Source: Amorphophallus konjac (Eukaryota > Streptophyta > Magnoliopsida > Alismatales > Araceae). From it: DNA of 64,000 nucleotides. The stretch covers positions 143,910,064 to 143,974,063 of the forward strand of contig CM040126.1 of the NCBI GenBank assembly GCA_022559845.1, given 5' to 3'. Of the stretch, positions 9,886-21,081 are shown one piece after another. Below the pieces are notes generated by a model that searched no databases, was not told the DNA's origin, and was given only the letters and a program-made list of their open reading frames with translations. Position 1 is the first letter of the stretch; the number at the start of each line of letters is the position of its first letter. Both the position numbers and the translations under genes were made by a program.

Positions 9886-11500
9886 ATGGCTCACGAGTCT
9901 TTTGAGGAGAACCACCCTAGTCGTGGTTTGTCAGCCGACCCGCGAGTCTATGCTATGGACTCGGGTCCCTCTCATGAGCCCTCGCATGAGGTGCATGTTA
10001 CCGCCGGGGACACGTCCCCACCACAGGATATCACTTCCTTACTGGGCGTCCTCGCCAACACGGAGCTTACCTCTGAACAGCTCCGGGCCTTCCAGGCCAT
10101 TCTAAAGGGGAAATCTGTTTCCCCCACGCCCCAGGAATCAACTCCGGCCATCGCACCTCTCCAAGAGTCCGTGCAGGCCATTCCATCTCCTTCATTGGCG
10201 CAAGCCATCCAGTCTCCCTTGCTTCAAGGTCAAGCGAGCCAACAACCACCCTCATTCCAATTCCCGTCATAATCTCAAACTCCCGTTGTTCCCCACACAC
10301 CGCTTTAGCCAGGGCCAACTGTCGGTGGTCCGACAGCTCCCTCTCATTCGGGGTTTCCCCCTCAAGTCTCCGGGAGACAGTTTCTCTCCCAGTGGCAAGT
10401 GCCACCTTCACCTCCAGAGGAGCTCGCCCAATCGCTCCTCAATAGGTTCAATCGCATGGACGAGCAGTTTCAAAATCTAAGAAGAATGGTGGACGTGAAA
10501 GCCACCCCGGAGGTTACTTTGCTAATCCTTCCCGTCATTCATCTTCCTCCCTCCGAAATGCCCACGTACCGCAGATACAATGGTACCGGCAACCCCTTTA
10601 TTCACCTCAAGGACTTCATGTATGTGTCCTCCTATTGGCAAAATGATCAAAGGTCCCTGGCATACCTCTTTCGGAGATCATTGGATGGTCCTGCGCTTGA
10701 GTGGTTCTATTCTCTGGAGCCCCGCGAGGCCGAGAATTTTGAAATAGTCCGGAGAAGGTTCTTGCAGAAATATAGGGATAGGGTCGGTCCCTCACTCTCC
10801 ATTACCGACCTAGTGGCCGAAAAGATGAAACCCGACGAGGATTTTGTCCGATATGCTGATAGATGGAGGTCTCTGGCGGAAAGAATAAGGGATACCCTCT
10901 CCGAGCCCGAACAAGTGAAGATGATTGTGTCTAATGCAACCCCACAGTTCAGACATGTCCTGGCCATGAATAAACTTACTACAATGGAGGAACTCTATGA
11001 AAGGGCCCGGTACATCCAAACCCAGCTAAAAGACTCCCCCTTCATGAATATGTTTGAGTCGTCGAAGCCCAAAGTGGTCAGAAAGACAGGTGCTGGTGTC
11101 CCGGGCGGAGCCACAGAAGGGGTCGTGACAAATGAGCAAGTCAGTGCGGTCAACAATGCCAACTATGCAGTCAACCCAAGGCCTCCACAAATGCCCTGAC
11201 TTCCCCTTCAACCAGGTCCTTTCCCTTTTCGTCCTCCACCCCAAAATAATCCACCCCAGGATAATATGCCTCCATTACGCCAACCTCAGTAACAACAACC
11301 ACAACCTCAGCAACAACAACCACCGCTTCAGTACAACCAAGTTCCACCCCCGGGGAACTATGATCCCCAACAGCAACAAAGGAGGCCGCTCGGTCCCAAG
11401 AGAGCCTACTATCCACCATTGCCGAAAACGTTAGCAGACATTTTTATTCAAAAAAATGTATTTTATTCAAAAAAAAAAAAGTCGGTAGCATCACCTAAGG
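9886..11500 (+). pseudogene. Decayed gag of element 3
   Basis: One reading frame starts at ATG 9886 and runs to about 11500, interrupted by TAA (10270), TAG (10306), TGA (11197) and TAA (11290). All four are one C-to-T step from CAA, CAG or CGA. The core, 10550-11040, is a retrotransposon Gag domain: YRRYNGTGNPFIHLKDF, a SLDGPALEWFYSL motif and FLQKYRDRV. Its C-terminus is Pro/Gln-rich (11200-11400). No zinc knuckle or protease follows, and homology stops around 11440, where the pol part appears to have been lost. The Gag type resembles Tat/Ogre elements. Confidence 0.82.
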
Positions 11501-12967
11501 TGGGGCCCCACCCAGAAGATCTCCGGAAGCTGTAATCTTTATTCTTTTCTCTTCGACCAAATGAGACAGTCGGCGCCCTTAAAACGCTGAGCATGAGAAA
11601 TCGAAACTCAAACCCCAAAGGCAAGAGTAGGATCCATTTCCTCGAGCATAGATCAGAGCACGAGAAGAGGGCAATGTCCCCGCAGGCATACGAAAAGGGA
11701 ACCCATAAACGTCAAACGACTGTATCTCCCTCGCAAAAAGAAATACAAAATCAAAATCAAGAGAAAAGCCTGGTCGTGACCGTACCTGTTGCGATAAACG
11801 GAACCCCTCAAAGTAAAAGTCTGAATCCACAAAAGGGGCCGTGGAATGTAAATGCTCGAGATTTGGTCCGAAGTTGTCCGAAAGGAAAGAGTTAATGGGC
11901 CCTTATTCGCTCGCCGGGTTAACGGCTTTGCCGATCCTCTCAGGAGGTTTATCCCCTACGCTCTTCCTTCTTCCTCTAAAGATGAAGGTTCGATGGAGTT
12001 TCTGAAGGATGAAAAACTGCCTGGGGTCTGCGACCTTATTTTAATATACACATTTGGTTGCCTACTTTGAAAAGCAAAAGCTATCGCTGCGAAGGAGTCT
12101 CTGTGTTTTTGGCTGGTCAAGACCCCTGTTTACCACCTTGATGTCTTCTTGTTTAACCTCGGGCTTAGGCCAATGCAAGCGCGTCACCTATGGGTGCGAC
12201 GGCGTCTGATTCCGGGTCAGCATCGCGCGGTTGGTCGTTAGGGTTTCAGGGTGTTCCATCATATACCATCTAGAGTTGTGAGGAAACAGACCCGGGTCGG
12301 GCAAATCTTTTACCTCAAACACCTTTTGGGTGAATCCCTGTGGTCGGAAGCGACTGGGAGCCTAAGCATGGCATGACGGTATTGTCATCAGGGTAAGTCT
12401 TAGCCGGCGGGATCATCATTCGAGGGGTCTAGAGGCCCAAATTAACTTAGATGTGCACTTAGGATACCTGGGAGGTTAGTATGAAACCCTTGTTCTCACG
12501 AAGGTTAGGTACCATTTGGGTGCTTGCCGGGCGTTAGCAATAAAAAAATTTGAGATGATAAAACAACAAAAAATGGAAAAGAGAAAATGTACATATTTGC
12601 AAGCAAAATTTTTTTTCATAAAATAAAAAAAATACCAAATATAAAAAAATAAAACAAATCAATTTTGCATGACTATATTTGCATGCAGCATCTCACTTTT
12701 AATACCGCTTGTATTCGTGTGCTTGCCTGTCGCATTTATCATCATCGCATCTTTATCTTGCCTTTATAAATAAAGGCTTGGCCCCTTGACCAGTTATCAA
12801 GGACAGTCACAGTGACCATTTGCTTATTGAGCAAGGGGACAAGTCAGAACATAAATTCTGATTTGTTTGTTTCAGTGATATGTGCAGGGATTCAGGCAAC
12901 TGAAGCAAAGGTGAAAAATAAACAAACCGAACCTTGTATTTTATTCCAAAAACCAAAAAAAATTACG
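11501..12967. other. Non-coding stretch between gag and gene A
   Basis: No recognised coding sequence. It contains A-rich tracts (11450-11480, 12540-12650) and unique-looking DNA. Open frames here (for example 11593-11895) have no motif. In an autonomous relative the pol gene would lie here. Confidence 0.6.
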
Positions 12968-15452
12968 TCAAGTTCCGCCCTCTCTCTCTGCATTACTCGT
13001 ACCACTACTCTCCGGGCAAAACGCTCTCAAAGGTGCTACCCAACTACAAAAAACGGTACTCCTACCGCTCTGTACTCCGCTTCCTATTCCCACATCCCGG
13101 CGTTGATCCACGGAAGCAGCAGAGAAGCTACCAACACGAAAGCCACGCTCTCGTGCTCTTCGGTAGCACTCCTCACCATCTCTCAGCCACTGTTCAGCAA
13201 GACCAAGGCTGATTCGGAGTTCGAATTGTTGGGCCTCCATGGCCCTTTGTTCCTCCCTTTCAGTCAATCTGTTGGCTCTTTCTCTCTCCGCGTCTCTTTC
13301 TCTCTCTGCACGTTCTCTCTCACGGTCATCCCTCTCCAACTGGAGAGTGATCCTCAGTTCCACGGCATCCCTAGAGGAGTCGTCATCAGGATGACGTCGC
13401 AGTTTCCCCTCCAGTTCTGCTATCCTGGCCTCCTTCTGCGCAGCTTGGGCAAGCGCATCTTCCGTCTCCTTTTCCTGCCAAGTGTACCATCTCAGATACG
13501 CGATAAGGCGTAAACAAAGAGAACTCAGCACTGAAACTTTTTACCTGTATACAAAGCATCTCTTCTGCCTCCGCAGCACGCTGCGTGGCGTGAGCAAGTT
13601 GCTCATGAAGCGAGTCAAGTTCTGAGGTGGGAATCCACAAGCTGGAAGAGGCACCACCTACTCCCATCGCTGGGGAGGCCGCGCCAATCTGGGCATGCTA
13701 CGACCATGTGAATTAGCAGCCAACATCAGGAATCTGAGGATTTAATTACGAACGCGCACTGTACACCTACCAAGGCGCTCGTAGCTCCGCGGGCATCGCC
13801 CAACCATTGCTCCATCTGTGCCAAGTGAGTTCGTAAATTCGCTATCATGGTATCACGGATATCCTGCAGCCATACGAGTCAGCATTTCCACCGGAAAACC
13901 AAAAAAAAGAAAAGGGAGAAAGAAGAAAAGAGAAAAAGGGGAAACCTACCTCCGCAAGTCCCCGGGGTTGGAGCCGCTCTGCGTATTTTGTCCTATATAG
14001 ACGCAAGTAGTCTTTGCTATCCCGCGCCTGCGATTCTACAATTGTGCCACCCTGTTGCCAATCTTCACACTGTTCGGGGAACCACACGCGCCAGTCAATG
14101 CAGGTCGCCGGTCCCCGCGTCTTTCTCCCGACACGAGGTGGCGCAGCCGTATCCACCCATTCCTGAGCCAATCCTAAAGTTCTCATAACCAATCATAGCC
14201 GAAGCGGCTCGATTTCATTCAGGCAGTGCATCCACAGTTCCCGTCCGAACCGGGCACGACTTGCTAGAACCCACGGCTGGTCGGCATCGACCATGTCTGA
14301 GTAGGGTCTCTAGTTTACCATCGCTGCAGGGAACTCCTGTAGCTCCCGCCTTAGCACCATCAGTTGGTAGGTCAGGGGTGCCGCACTCATGATGGGTTCC
14401 CACCGCCTGGCTAGCGGCACCATCGCAGGTCGCCAATGTCGAGCTCTCCCCATGGGGAGGTAATAATAGCTCCACAGCTGCTCGGCGCAGGTCATCAGCA
14501 CCTTGCAAAAACACAAAAAAAATACAAAACAAGCAAAACCAAAAATACCTAGATGAATGGTGTGAAACCACTCACAGTCATCTCACGGTCTGTTTCTTGG
14601 AACAGACCTGCAAACAAGTGCGCCAGCATGGCAGCTCCCCAAGCATAGTATCCTACTCTTTCAAGGTCTAACAGCAGCTCCAGGAAGCAACATTGGATAC
14701 CGTCCCCTTTCGAGCTCAGTACCAATCTCCCCAAAAGGAAGAGGAGAAATCTCCTCAAATCTATGTTGCATCTTTCCCAGTTGCCGAAATCTGCGCAGTA
14801 CACGGCCCGGCATCCTATTTCCATCCTTTCCATGAACTCCTCTGAGGATTCGTCGTCCCGCCGACGAGTGTCGGTGAGCCCTAATGCATCCGTGAGGGAC
14901 GCCCTAGCTATCGACCTATTTTTTCGACCATCTAGGTCCAAACCCAGTAGCTTCTGGGCACCTTCTCGGTAATCTGCATAAGTGACCCCGGTCACTGCCT
15001 CGCCCTCCACCTTCAGGCTTGTGATCCGGACCACATCCTCCAAGCTGGGCACCATGTGCCCCCAGGGCATTAGGAATGCCCGGCTCACTGGGTCCCATCT
15101 CTCACACAAGGCTTGGATCAGGACCGGGTCAAGCTGGATCGGCTCGATCCGAAGAAAGGTGCCAAAACCCATCACGTCTAGTCTGGCCTTCTGAAAATCT
15201 GGGAGGCCCCTGTACGCTGCTACTACCAACTCCCATGAGATTTGTGATTTCATCACAACCTACACATACAAGGAATGGGGGTGAGGTTTGGTCAGAAGAA
15301 AGGAAGAAAGAATGAGAAAAGGGCAAGAAAACTTGGCTTACGAGTCGTGATTGGGCCCTTTCGCTAAAGTGCCCTTCGAGGTCCGAAAGCCTCCTGGAAC
15401 TACTACCACTGGACCTGCTTCTCTTTGTGGAGTGGGAAGATTCGCCCTCCAT
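12968..15452 (-). pseudogene. Antisense gene A: plant mobile domain plus coiled coil
   Basis: I model six exons on the minus strand: 15452-15342, 15259-14549, 14501-13950, 13863-13771, 13688-13545 and 13474-12968. All introns are GT-AG and phase 0. Exon 1 is a short Ser/Arg-rich start (MEGESSHSTKRSRSS). Exon 2 carries a plant-mobile-domain pattern: a Trp-containing helix, then HMVPSLEDVVRIT and a GEAVTG loop. Exon 3 continues it (DWRVWFPEQCEDWQQGG). The last exons are charged coiled coil rich in Arg and Glu. Three stops break it: TAG at the end of exon 2 (14549), TAG (14310) and TGA (14193), each explicable by one transition. Function is unknown; MAIN/MAIL relatives act in genome stability and silencing. 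Confidence 0.72.
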
Positions 15453-15546
15453 CCAACCCTCAGAATTTCAAACTCCTCCTCTCCCGTGAGAACTTGTGCT
15501 CCTCGAGTTAGCTCTCGATATACCTGGGAAAATAAAAGGGACAAGA

Positions 15547-15554
15547 ATTTATAG
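15547..15554 (-). promoter_or_regulatory. TATA box of gene A
   Basis: CTATAAAT on the minus strand, 95-100 bases upstream of the ATG at 15452. The equivalent spacing is seen at genes C and D. Confidence 0.6.
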
Positions 15555-15559
15555 AAACG

Positions 15560-16084
15560 GAAGGAGTGCGGGCCAAGATTACCTCCATCACCTGTTGATG
15601 ATAGCCCTCGCAATGAGGCACCTGCCATGCGGTCCCGTGTGTCACTTCACCGCGCGCACAGGGTGATTGATTGGACGAAGAATACGATGAATAGCCCCTA
15701 TGTTGTCTAGGGATACCCTATCATGATTTGGAGGACGTCCGCAAAATTTGACACAGCATTCGGGAAAAGAAACTAGGGCCGTCTTTTTTGACTTCGACGG
15801 TAGATTCCCGTGGAAAATGGTCACAAGACGCGATTCTCCGCTTGAGGCAGAGTCTCGGCAGACCCATCACATGGGAACAGTGTAAAGGAGAAGAAGTGTA
15901 GGGAAGAAGGAACGCACAAGAGAACAAATAAACAGTAGAAAATTAAATCACTCCATTCATAATTCTACATAAGCTGTCATAAGCACTACAATCATAGAGA
16001 GGTGGCGGGTCCACTAGCTCGCCAATCCTCACCATCACTCATCTCTCTGGGCACTCTCCTCCTCTCCTCTGAGGTGTGGGTCCC
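15560..16084. other. Spacer between genes A and B
   Basis: I see no supported gene here. It would hold the upstream promoter of A and the 3' end of B. Confidence 0.5.
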
Positions 16085-17309
16085 TCAGAAGCCTCCTGGA
16101 TCGTCGTGCAGTAGCACCTGTCTCACCTCTTGGCGCCTGCTCCGCAGCAGTAACTCTGGCATGGCGAAGAAGCCACTAGCGGCAAAGCGACCGGACTGGC
16201 GGAGTCGCTCCCCGAACTCTCGCGCTCTCTCGTAGCGCGTCTCCATCCCTCCTAGCCTCTGCACGACGGCCTGAAGGCCCAGCTGAAGCTCCCTCACTTG
16301 GGCCTCCAAGGCCCTCCTCTCGGTCTGATCCCGCTGTCGCTCTGACCTTCTCTCGGCTTTCTCTCTCTCTGTCTCTCTCCTCATCATCTGCAGAAGAACC
16401 CTTAACTCCAGGATGTCTAGAGAAGGTCTCTCCTCACCGCGATGTCGCAGCTCCATTACAGTCGCCACCCAGGCATCACGCTCCTCTTCCGCCCGGGTCG
16501 CCCGAGCCACCGCACCGGCAAGTTGCTCCCGGAGGGAGGCAATCTCGAGAAAAGGGGCCGAGGAACTGGAAGATGCACCACCAATCATCCCCGCCGCCGC
16601 TGTCTGCTGGGTACGCTGGAACAAAATAAACAACGGCCGTCAGTGAAACTCCAAAATCTGAAGATAAAAGTGCGGCACGTAACTTACCAGGAGCGACAGC
16701 TCATGTTGAGCGACGGCCAGCTGCCGCCTAGTCTCTGACAGTTGGGCGCGCGAGCCGCCGATGCCACGCGTGTCCCCAGCTTGGGGAAGCCCCGCGTAAC
16801 TCTCTCTCTGCCGCCGTAGGAAGTCGGCACTGTCCTGCACCAGTACACCCCCTTGCTGTCCAGGGAGACGTACGGGCCAGTCCTCGAGCCTCGCCTTGCC
16901 GCGACTCTCCCTCCTGACGCGGCTCGGCTCGTCCGCACTCGCCCACTCATCGGCCAAGCCCAGGGTCCTTGCCATGTCCTGCACCAAGAAAGGGGTCCCA
17001 CATCAGTCAAAAATAACGTGTCCCCTGTCTAGGACGCGTCCATCATTTAAGTGCGACACTAGCCGAACCCTTTCCCCCTTCGCACGGCTTGCTTCAAAAC
17101 TTAAAATGGATCAAAGAGGGAGAAAACCAAGCACTCACCGAGCCGTGTTCTCCTCCTCCCGCGCCATCGGGCCCCTCGGGTCCCTCGGGGGCCCGAAGCG
17201 GCCCTTCCTCCTCCATGGACGCCGTTCCGTGCTCGGGCGCGTCCCTCCTTGGGCGAGGGGTCCCGCGTCCCTCTCCACCTTCACCGTGGTCAGGCCCACC
17301 GAACTCCAT
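16085..17309 (-). CDS. Antisense gene B: intact coiled-coil protein lacking the mobile domain
   Basis: I model three exons: 17309-17139 (57 codons), 16978-16688 (97 codons) and 16615-16085 (176 codons plus stop). Introns of 160 and 72 bases are GT-AG, phase 0. The joined frame has no stop: 330 residues. Exon 1 is a Gly/Pro/Glu-rich start, unlike that of A. Exon 2 matches the exon 4-5 region of gene C (RTLGLADEW, then RRQLAVAQHEL) but without the intron between them. Exon 3 matches the final two exons of A and C, again without the intron, and forms an Arg/Glu coiled coil. The mobile-domain exons are missing. It is the only uninterrupted frame among the four. A weak TTTAAAT element lies about 100 bases upstream (17408-17416). 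Product and function are unknown. Confidence 0.62.
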
Positions 17310-17676
17310 CGATCAAAAGAGGAGGAAGATGAAAAGGGGGCAAGCGAGTTTCGGCAGAAGGCGGGCTCGTTTGCGGGTAAGGCACGGGAGAAGAAAGGCC
17401 GCCCGACGCTTTAAATTTGAATTCAAGGATTAAGACGCGTCCTCGCGCCTGGACGCGCCTAAAAGGGGAGAACGGAAACAAAATCCCCCCGTGAAAAGTG
17501 TAGTTCTCCGCTGTTCAGGGCAAGGTCTCGTGGAGCGTGCCTCGAAGGACAACTCAGTGCAAAGAAGAAAGGGTGGGAGAGAGAAAAGCACATAACACAA
17601 AAAAAGCCATTTCCATTTCATATAATAGCCGAAAGTACAACATACAGTTAGAAGGGTGACGTGTACAAGCAACTCT
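17310..17676. other. Spacer between genes B and C
   Basis: Includes a GC-rich segment with a GCGTCC..TGGACGCG inverted motif near 17427-17458, a diverged copy of the element 3 hairpin. No gene is supported. Confidence 0.55.
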
Positions 17677-20576
17677 CTAACTCTCGCTGCCACCCTCCTG
17701 GTCATCTCTCTCCTCCCTCCTCTGACGGGGATCCCTAGGGGGCCTCTGCGACCTCTGCGAACCCTGAGAAGCCGTGCTAGCCTCGCCCTGCGGTGGCACT
17801 CCAGCCTCAAAGGCGCGACGATGCTCCTCAGCCGAAGAAACCAGATAGCTGCTCATGGAAAAAGAACCAGACTGACGAAGTCGCGCCCCGCGTTCCTTCG
17901 CCCTCTGGTACCGCTCCTCGCTCTCCCGAAGCCTCCCCCCCGCCGTGCCGAGACTCAATCGGAGCTCCAGCAGCTGGGCCTCTAGAGCCCTCCTCTCGGT
18001 CTGATCCCGCTGTCGCTCCTCCCTCTCTCTCTCCCTATCCCTCTCCCTCTCTCTCTCCACGCTCTCCCTATCCCTCTCCCTCTCCTCTCTCTCCCTCATC
18101 GCCTCTCTCCTCGACAGCTCGAGGGCGATCCGCAGATCCACTACGTCGCGAGGAAGCTCCTCAGCCTCCCGTCGCCGCTCCTCCTCTAGCTCCGCAATCC
18201 GGGCGTCGCGCTCTGCCACCCGGGCATCGCGCTCCTGCTCAGCTCGAACAGCACGCGCCAGGGCCTCCCGAATCTCGGCCACCTGTCAAAGCACGCATGC
18301 ACCATAAGAGAACAACAGTGATAGAAGGAAAGCAGCCAGAAGAGAGTCAAGGTCAGGCAAGCACTCACTCGAGCCTCGCGGTCACGCTCGGCCTCCTCAG
18401 CCCGGCCACCGCATATGTCAGCTGCTCCTGGAGGGCAGAAACCTCCGGAGGAGGGCCCCGCGAACTGGAACCCGCTCCACCAGCCGTCCCGGCTGCCGCT
18501 GTCTGGTGGGCCCGCTGAAACATGGGGCAAACGTCAGTCAAAGGCTAAGCATGAAAAATCTAAGTCACAAAAAATGCATCACATAAACTCACCAGGATCT
18601 CCAACTCCTGTCGGATGGCCACCAACTGTCGCCTGGCGTCCGCCAACTGGGCCCACAGGTCGGCGATCATGGTATCACGAGCATCCTGCATTGCACGTAA
18701 GTTAGTACCACATGCATATACATATAGAAAGGTGAAGCAGTTTCATTTCACTTACCCCTGCCATACCACCCAAGGAGAGGCGGTCCCCGTACGTAGCTCG
18801 GTACCGTCTCATGTAGTCTGTGCTGTCCTGTACATGGGACACCACTGGGACCCCGCCCTGCTGCCAGTCCTGGTACTGTGCTGGGAAGCGCGTGCTGCCA
18901 GTCCACGATCTTCGCCTTCCCCTTGGTCTTCCGCCCGATGCGGGCCGGCCCATCTACATCGACCCACTCTTGGGTCAGCCCCAACGTCCTCATAACCAGC
19001 CTCAGCCGAAGCGGCTCGATCTCGTTCAGGCAATGGACCCACACGTCCCGCCTGAAACGAGGAAGACCCGCTACAACCCAGGGCTGGCCAGCATCGCCCA
19101 TGCCCAGGTAGGGCCTCCACACCACCTGCATCACCATGCATACATCATGATAGTCACATGCATAAAAACATAAAAAAAAATCATACGCATCATACCATGG
19201 CCTCGGGATACTCGCTCAGCTCCCGACGAAGCGACGCCAGCTGGTAGCCGTGGGGTGCTGCAACCACGATCGGCCTCCACTGCCGCGCCAGAGGCACGGC
19301 CCTCCTGTTCCCATGCCTAGCCCTCCCCATCGGGAAATAGTAATAGCTCCACACCTGCATCCATCATATATCATTAGTACAAATAATTGCATATTTAACT
19401 GTGGAAATGCATAAATAAAATGTTTACCTGGAGAAAAGGTGCGAAGCCACTGACTGTCGTCTCCTTCTCTGAAGTCTGGGAGAGATCAGAAATCAAATGG
19501 GCAAGCAGAGCCGCCCCCCACGTATAGTGCCCCACTCTGTCAAGATCCGCCAAGATCCCGAGGAAACGGCAGTGGATGCCATCCCCCTTCGTCCCCAGCA
19601 GAAGGCGGCTCAGGAAGAAGAAAAGAAATCTTCGCAGGTCTAGATCCACCAGCTCCCGCTCACTCGGATCCTGGGTAAAAGCAGCGCGAGCGTCCCCCTC
19701 TAGTCGAGCCAAGAACTCCGCTCCAGTCTCGCTAACCCGCTGGCGCGGGTCGACGAATCCGAGTGCCTCCATGATCTCCACTCGGCCGACTACCCTGCTG
19801 TCTCTATCAGTCACGCTCGTCTCTAACCACAGCAGGTCCAGGACACTCTCTCAGTAGTCGGGGTAGGTGACCCCGCTGACTGCCTCTCCGTCAACTCGTA
19901 GCCTGGTAATCCGAGCCACGTCCTCTAGTGTCGGCACCATGTGCCCCCAGGGCATCAGAAACGCCCGGCTCGGTGCGTGCCACCGCTCCCTCAGTGCCTG
20001 GATAAGAGGAAGGTCGAGCCGGAAGGGCTCGATCCTAAGGAAAGCTCCAAAGCCCATGGCGTCCACACGCGCCCTCTGGAAGTCCGGCAACGCGCGGTAT
20101 GCTGCCACCACCAGGGACCAGCTAATCTGGCCCTTCATCACGCCATGCACACCACAAAACCAACAAAGAACACATCAGCATCATGAACAGTAATAAATAA
20201 TAACACTGTATATACTACTTATTCTTTTTATTTTATTTTTATTTTTTAAAAAATATTTATGTTTTTTTGGAGGCGTCCAATACCCTGGACGCCTCCTTCC
20301 CTCACTCCCCGGCGTTCTCCACACTGCCTCACGTCCGCCTATCCAGCCTATTGAACCACAGAGTGAGAGTTCCGAAGGGCTTACCGGGTCGTGATCGTCA
20401 TCTCCCGCGTCGCCAGCGCCCGCAGCGGCCTCCGCGGCCAGGAGAGGCACCTCCATCTCCTCCTCCGCAGCAATCTCCTCTGCTGCGACCTCCTCAGCAT
20501 CGTCTCTCAGCCTCCTCGGACGACGAGCCCGTCGTTTACGCTTCTCTGGACCCTGGCTCGATCCTCCTTGCTCCAT
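17677..20576 (-). pseudogene. Antisense gene C: plant mobile domain plus coiled coil
   Basis: Seven exons modelled: 20576-20385, 20144-19428, 19354-19196, 19125-18756, 18685-18593, 18514-18369 and 18282-17677. All donors are GT; the exon 2 acceptor reads AT instead of AG. Exon 1 is acidic/basic low complexity (MEQGGSSQGPEKRKRR). Exons 2-4 carry the mobile-domain pattern (HMVPTLEDVARIT, GEAVSG, YYYFPMGRARH). The last exon is a long coiled coil with runs of alternating Arg and Glu. Breaks: TGA at 19851-19853, where gene A has CGA, one extra base in exon 4 near 18890-18900, and one missing base in exon 6 near 18400. Exons 4 and 5 equal two fused parts of B; exon 5 has 93 bases in both A and C. 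About 760 residues if unbroken. Confidence 0.72.
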
Positions 20577-20656
20577 CGGGACGAAGAATGGGTCGTCTGG
20601 ATTTGACTGGGTGGTTTGAATGAACAGTAATTGAGCAAAGGGGGGAGGCCCCCCCA

Positions 20657-20665
20657 TATTTATAG
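20657..20665 (-). promoter_or_regulatory. TATA box of gene C
   Basis: CTATAAATA on the minus strand, 81-89 bases upstream of ATG 20576, just before a cluster of four hairpins (20677-20905). Confidence 0.6.
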
Positions 20666-20676
20666 AATCCACCCTA

Positions 20677-20905
20677 TTTGGGGCGTCCAGGCGCCTGGAC
20701 GCCCAGATATTTTTTATTTTATTTTTTTTCAAAATTCAAAAAATTAGGGGCGTCCAGGCGCCTGGACGCCCCCAAAACAAAAATAAAAAAAATATAATAA
20801 AATAAAAATTAGGGGCGTCCAGGACCCTGGACGCCCCCAAAACAAAAAACTTAAAAAAATCAAAAATAAAAAATTAGGGGCGTCCAGGCCCCTGGACGCC
20901 CCCAT
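20677..20905. repeat. Hairpin cluster upstream of gene C
   Basis: Four near-perfect inverted repeats GGGGCGTCCAGG-n-CCTGGACGCCCC lie near 20679, 20746, 20812 and 20877, about 65 bases apart, in A-rich DNA. A fifth, 20268-20295, sits inside intron 1 of gene C. Same core as the LTR hairpins but with GGGGC instead of GGAGGC arms. Confidence 0.92.
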
Positions 20906-21081
20906 AATAAAAATTTCAAAAAAATATATATATAATAAAAGAAAAAAAAGAGAGATAAGCGTATGTTATATAATCCAAACAAAAGAAAAAGAAAAAGAAA
21001 AAAAAGATAATAATAATTAAGTGGACAGGGGTCCAAAACATCCAAATGCCAGGTTTTATTCCATCAGAAGAGCAGAATGAG

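Noticed and set aside
12968..18282. RS-type splicing factors or RNA-binding proteins suggested by Arg/Glu-rich frames
   Set aside because: The repeats are Arg-Glu, not Arg-Ser, and form the coiled-coil ends of the mobile-domain genes; no RNA-binding motif is seen.
17656..18518. Long Pro/Ser-rich frames on the plus strand opposite genes B and C
   Set aside because: They are shadows of the Arg/Glu coiled-coil exons on the minus strand.
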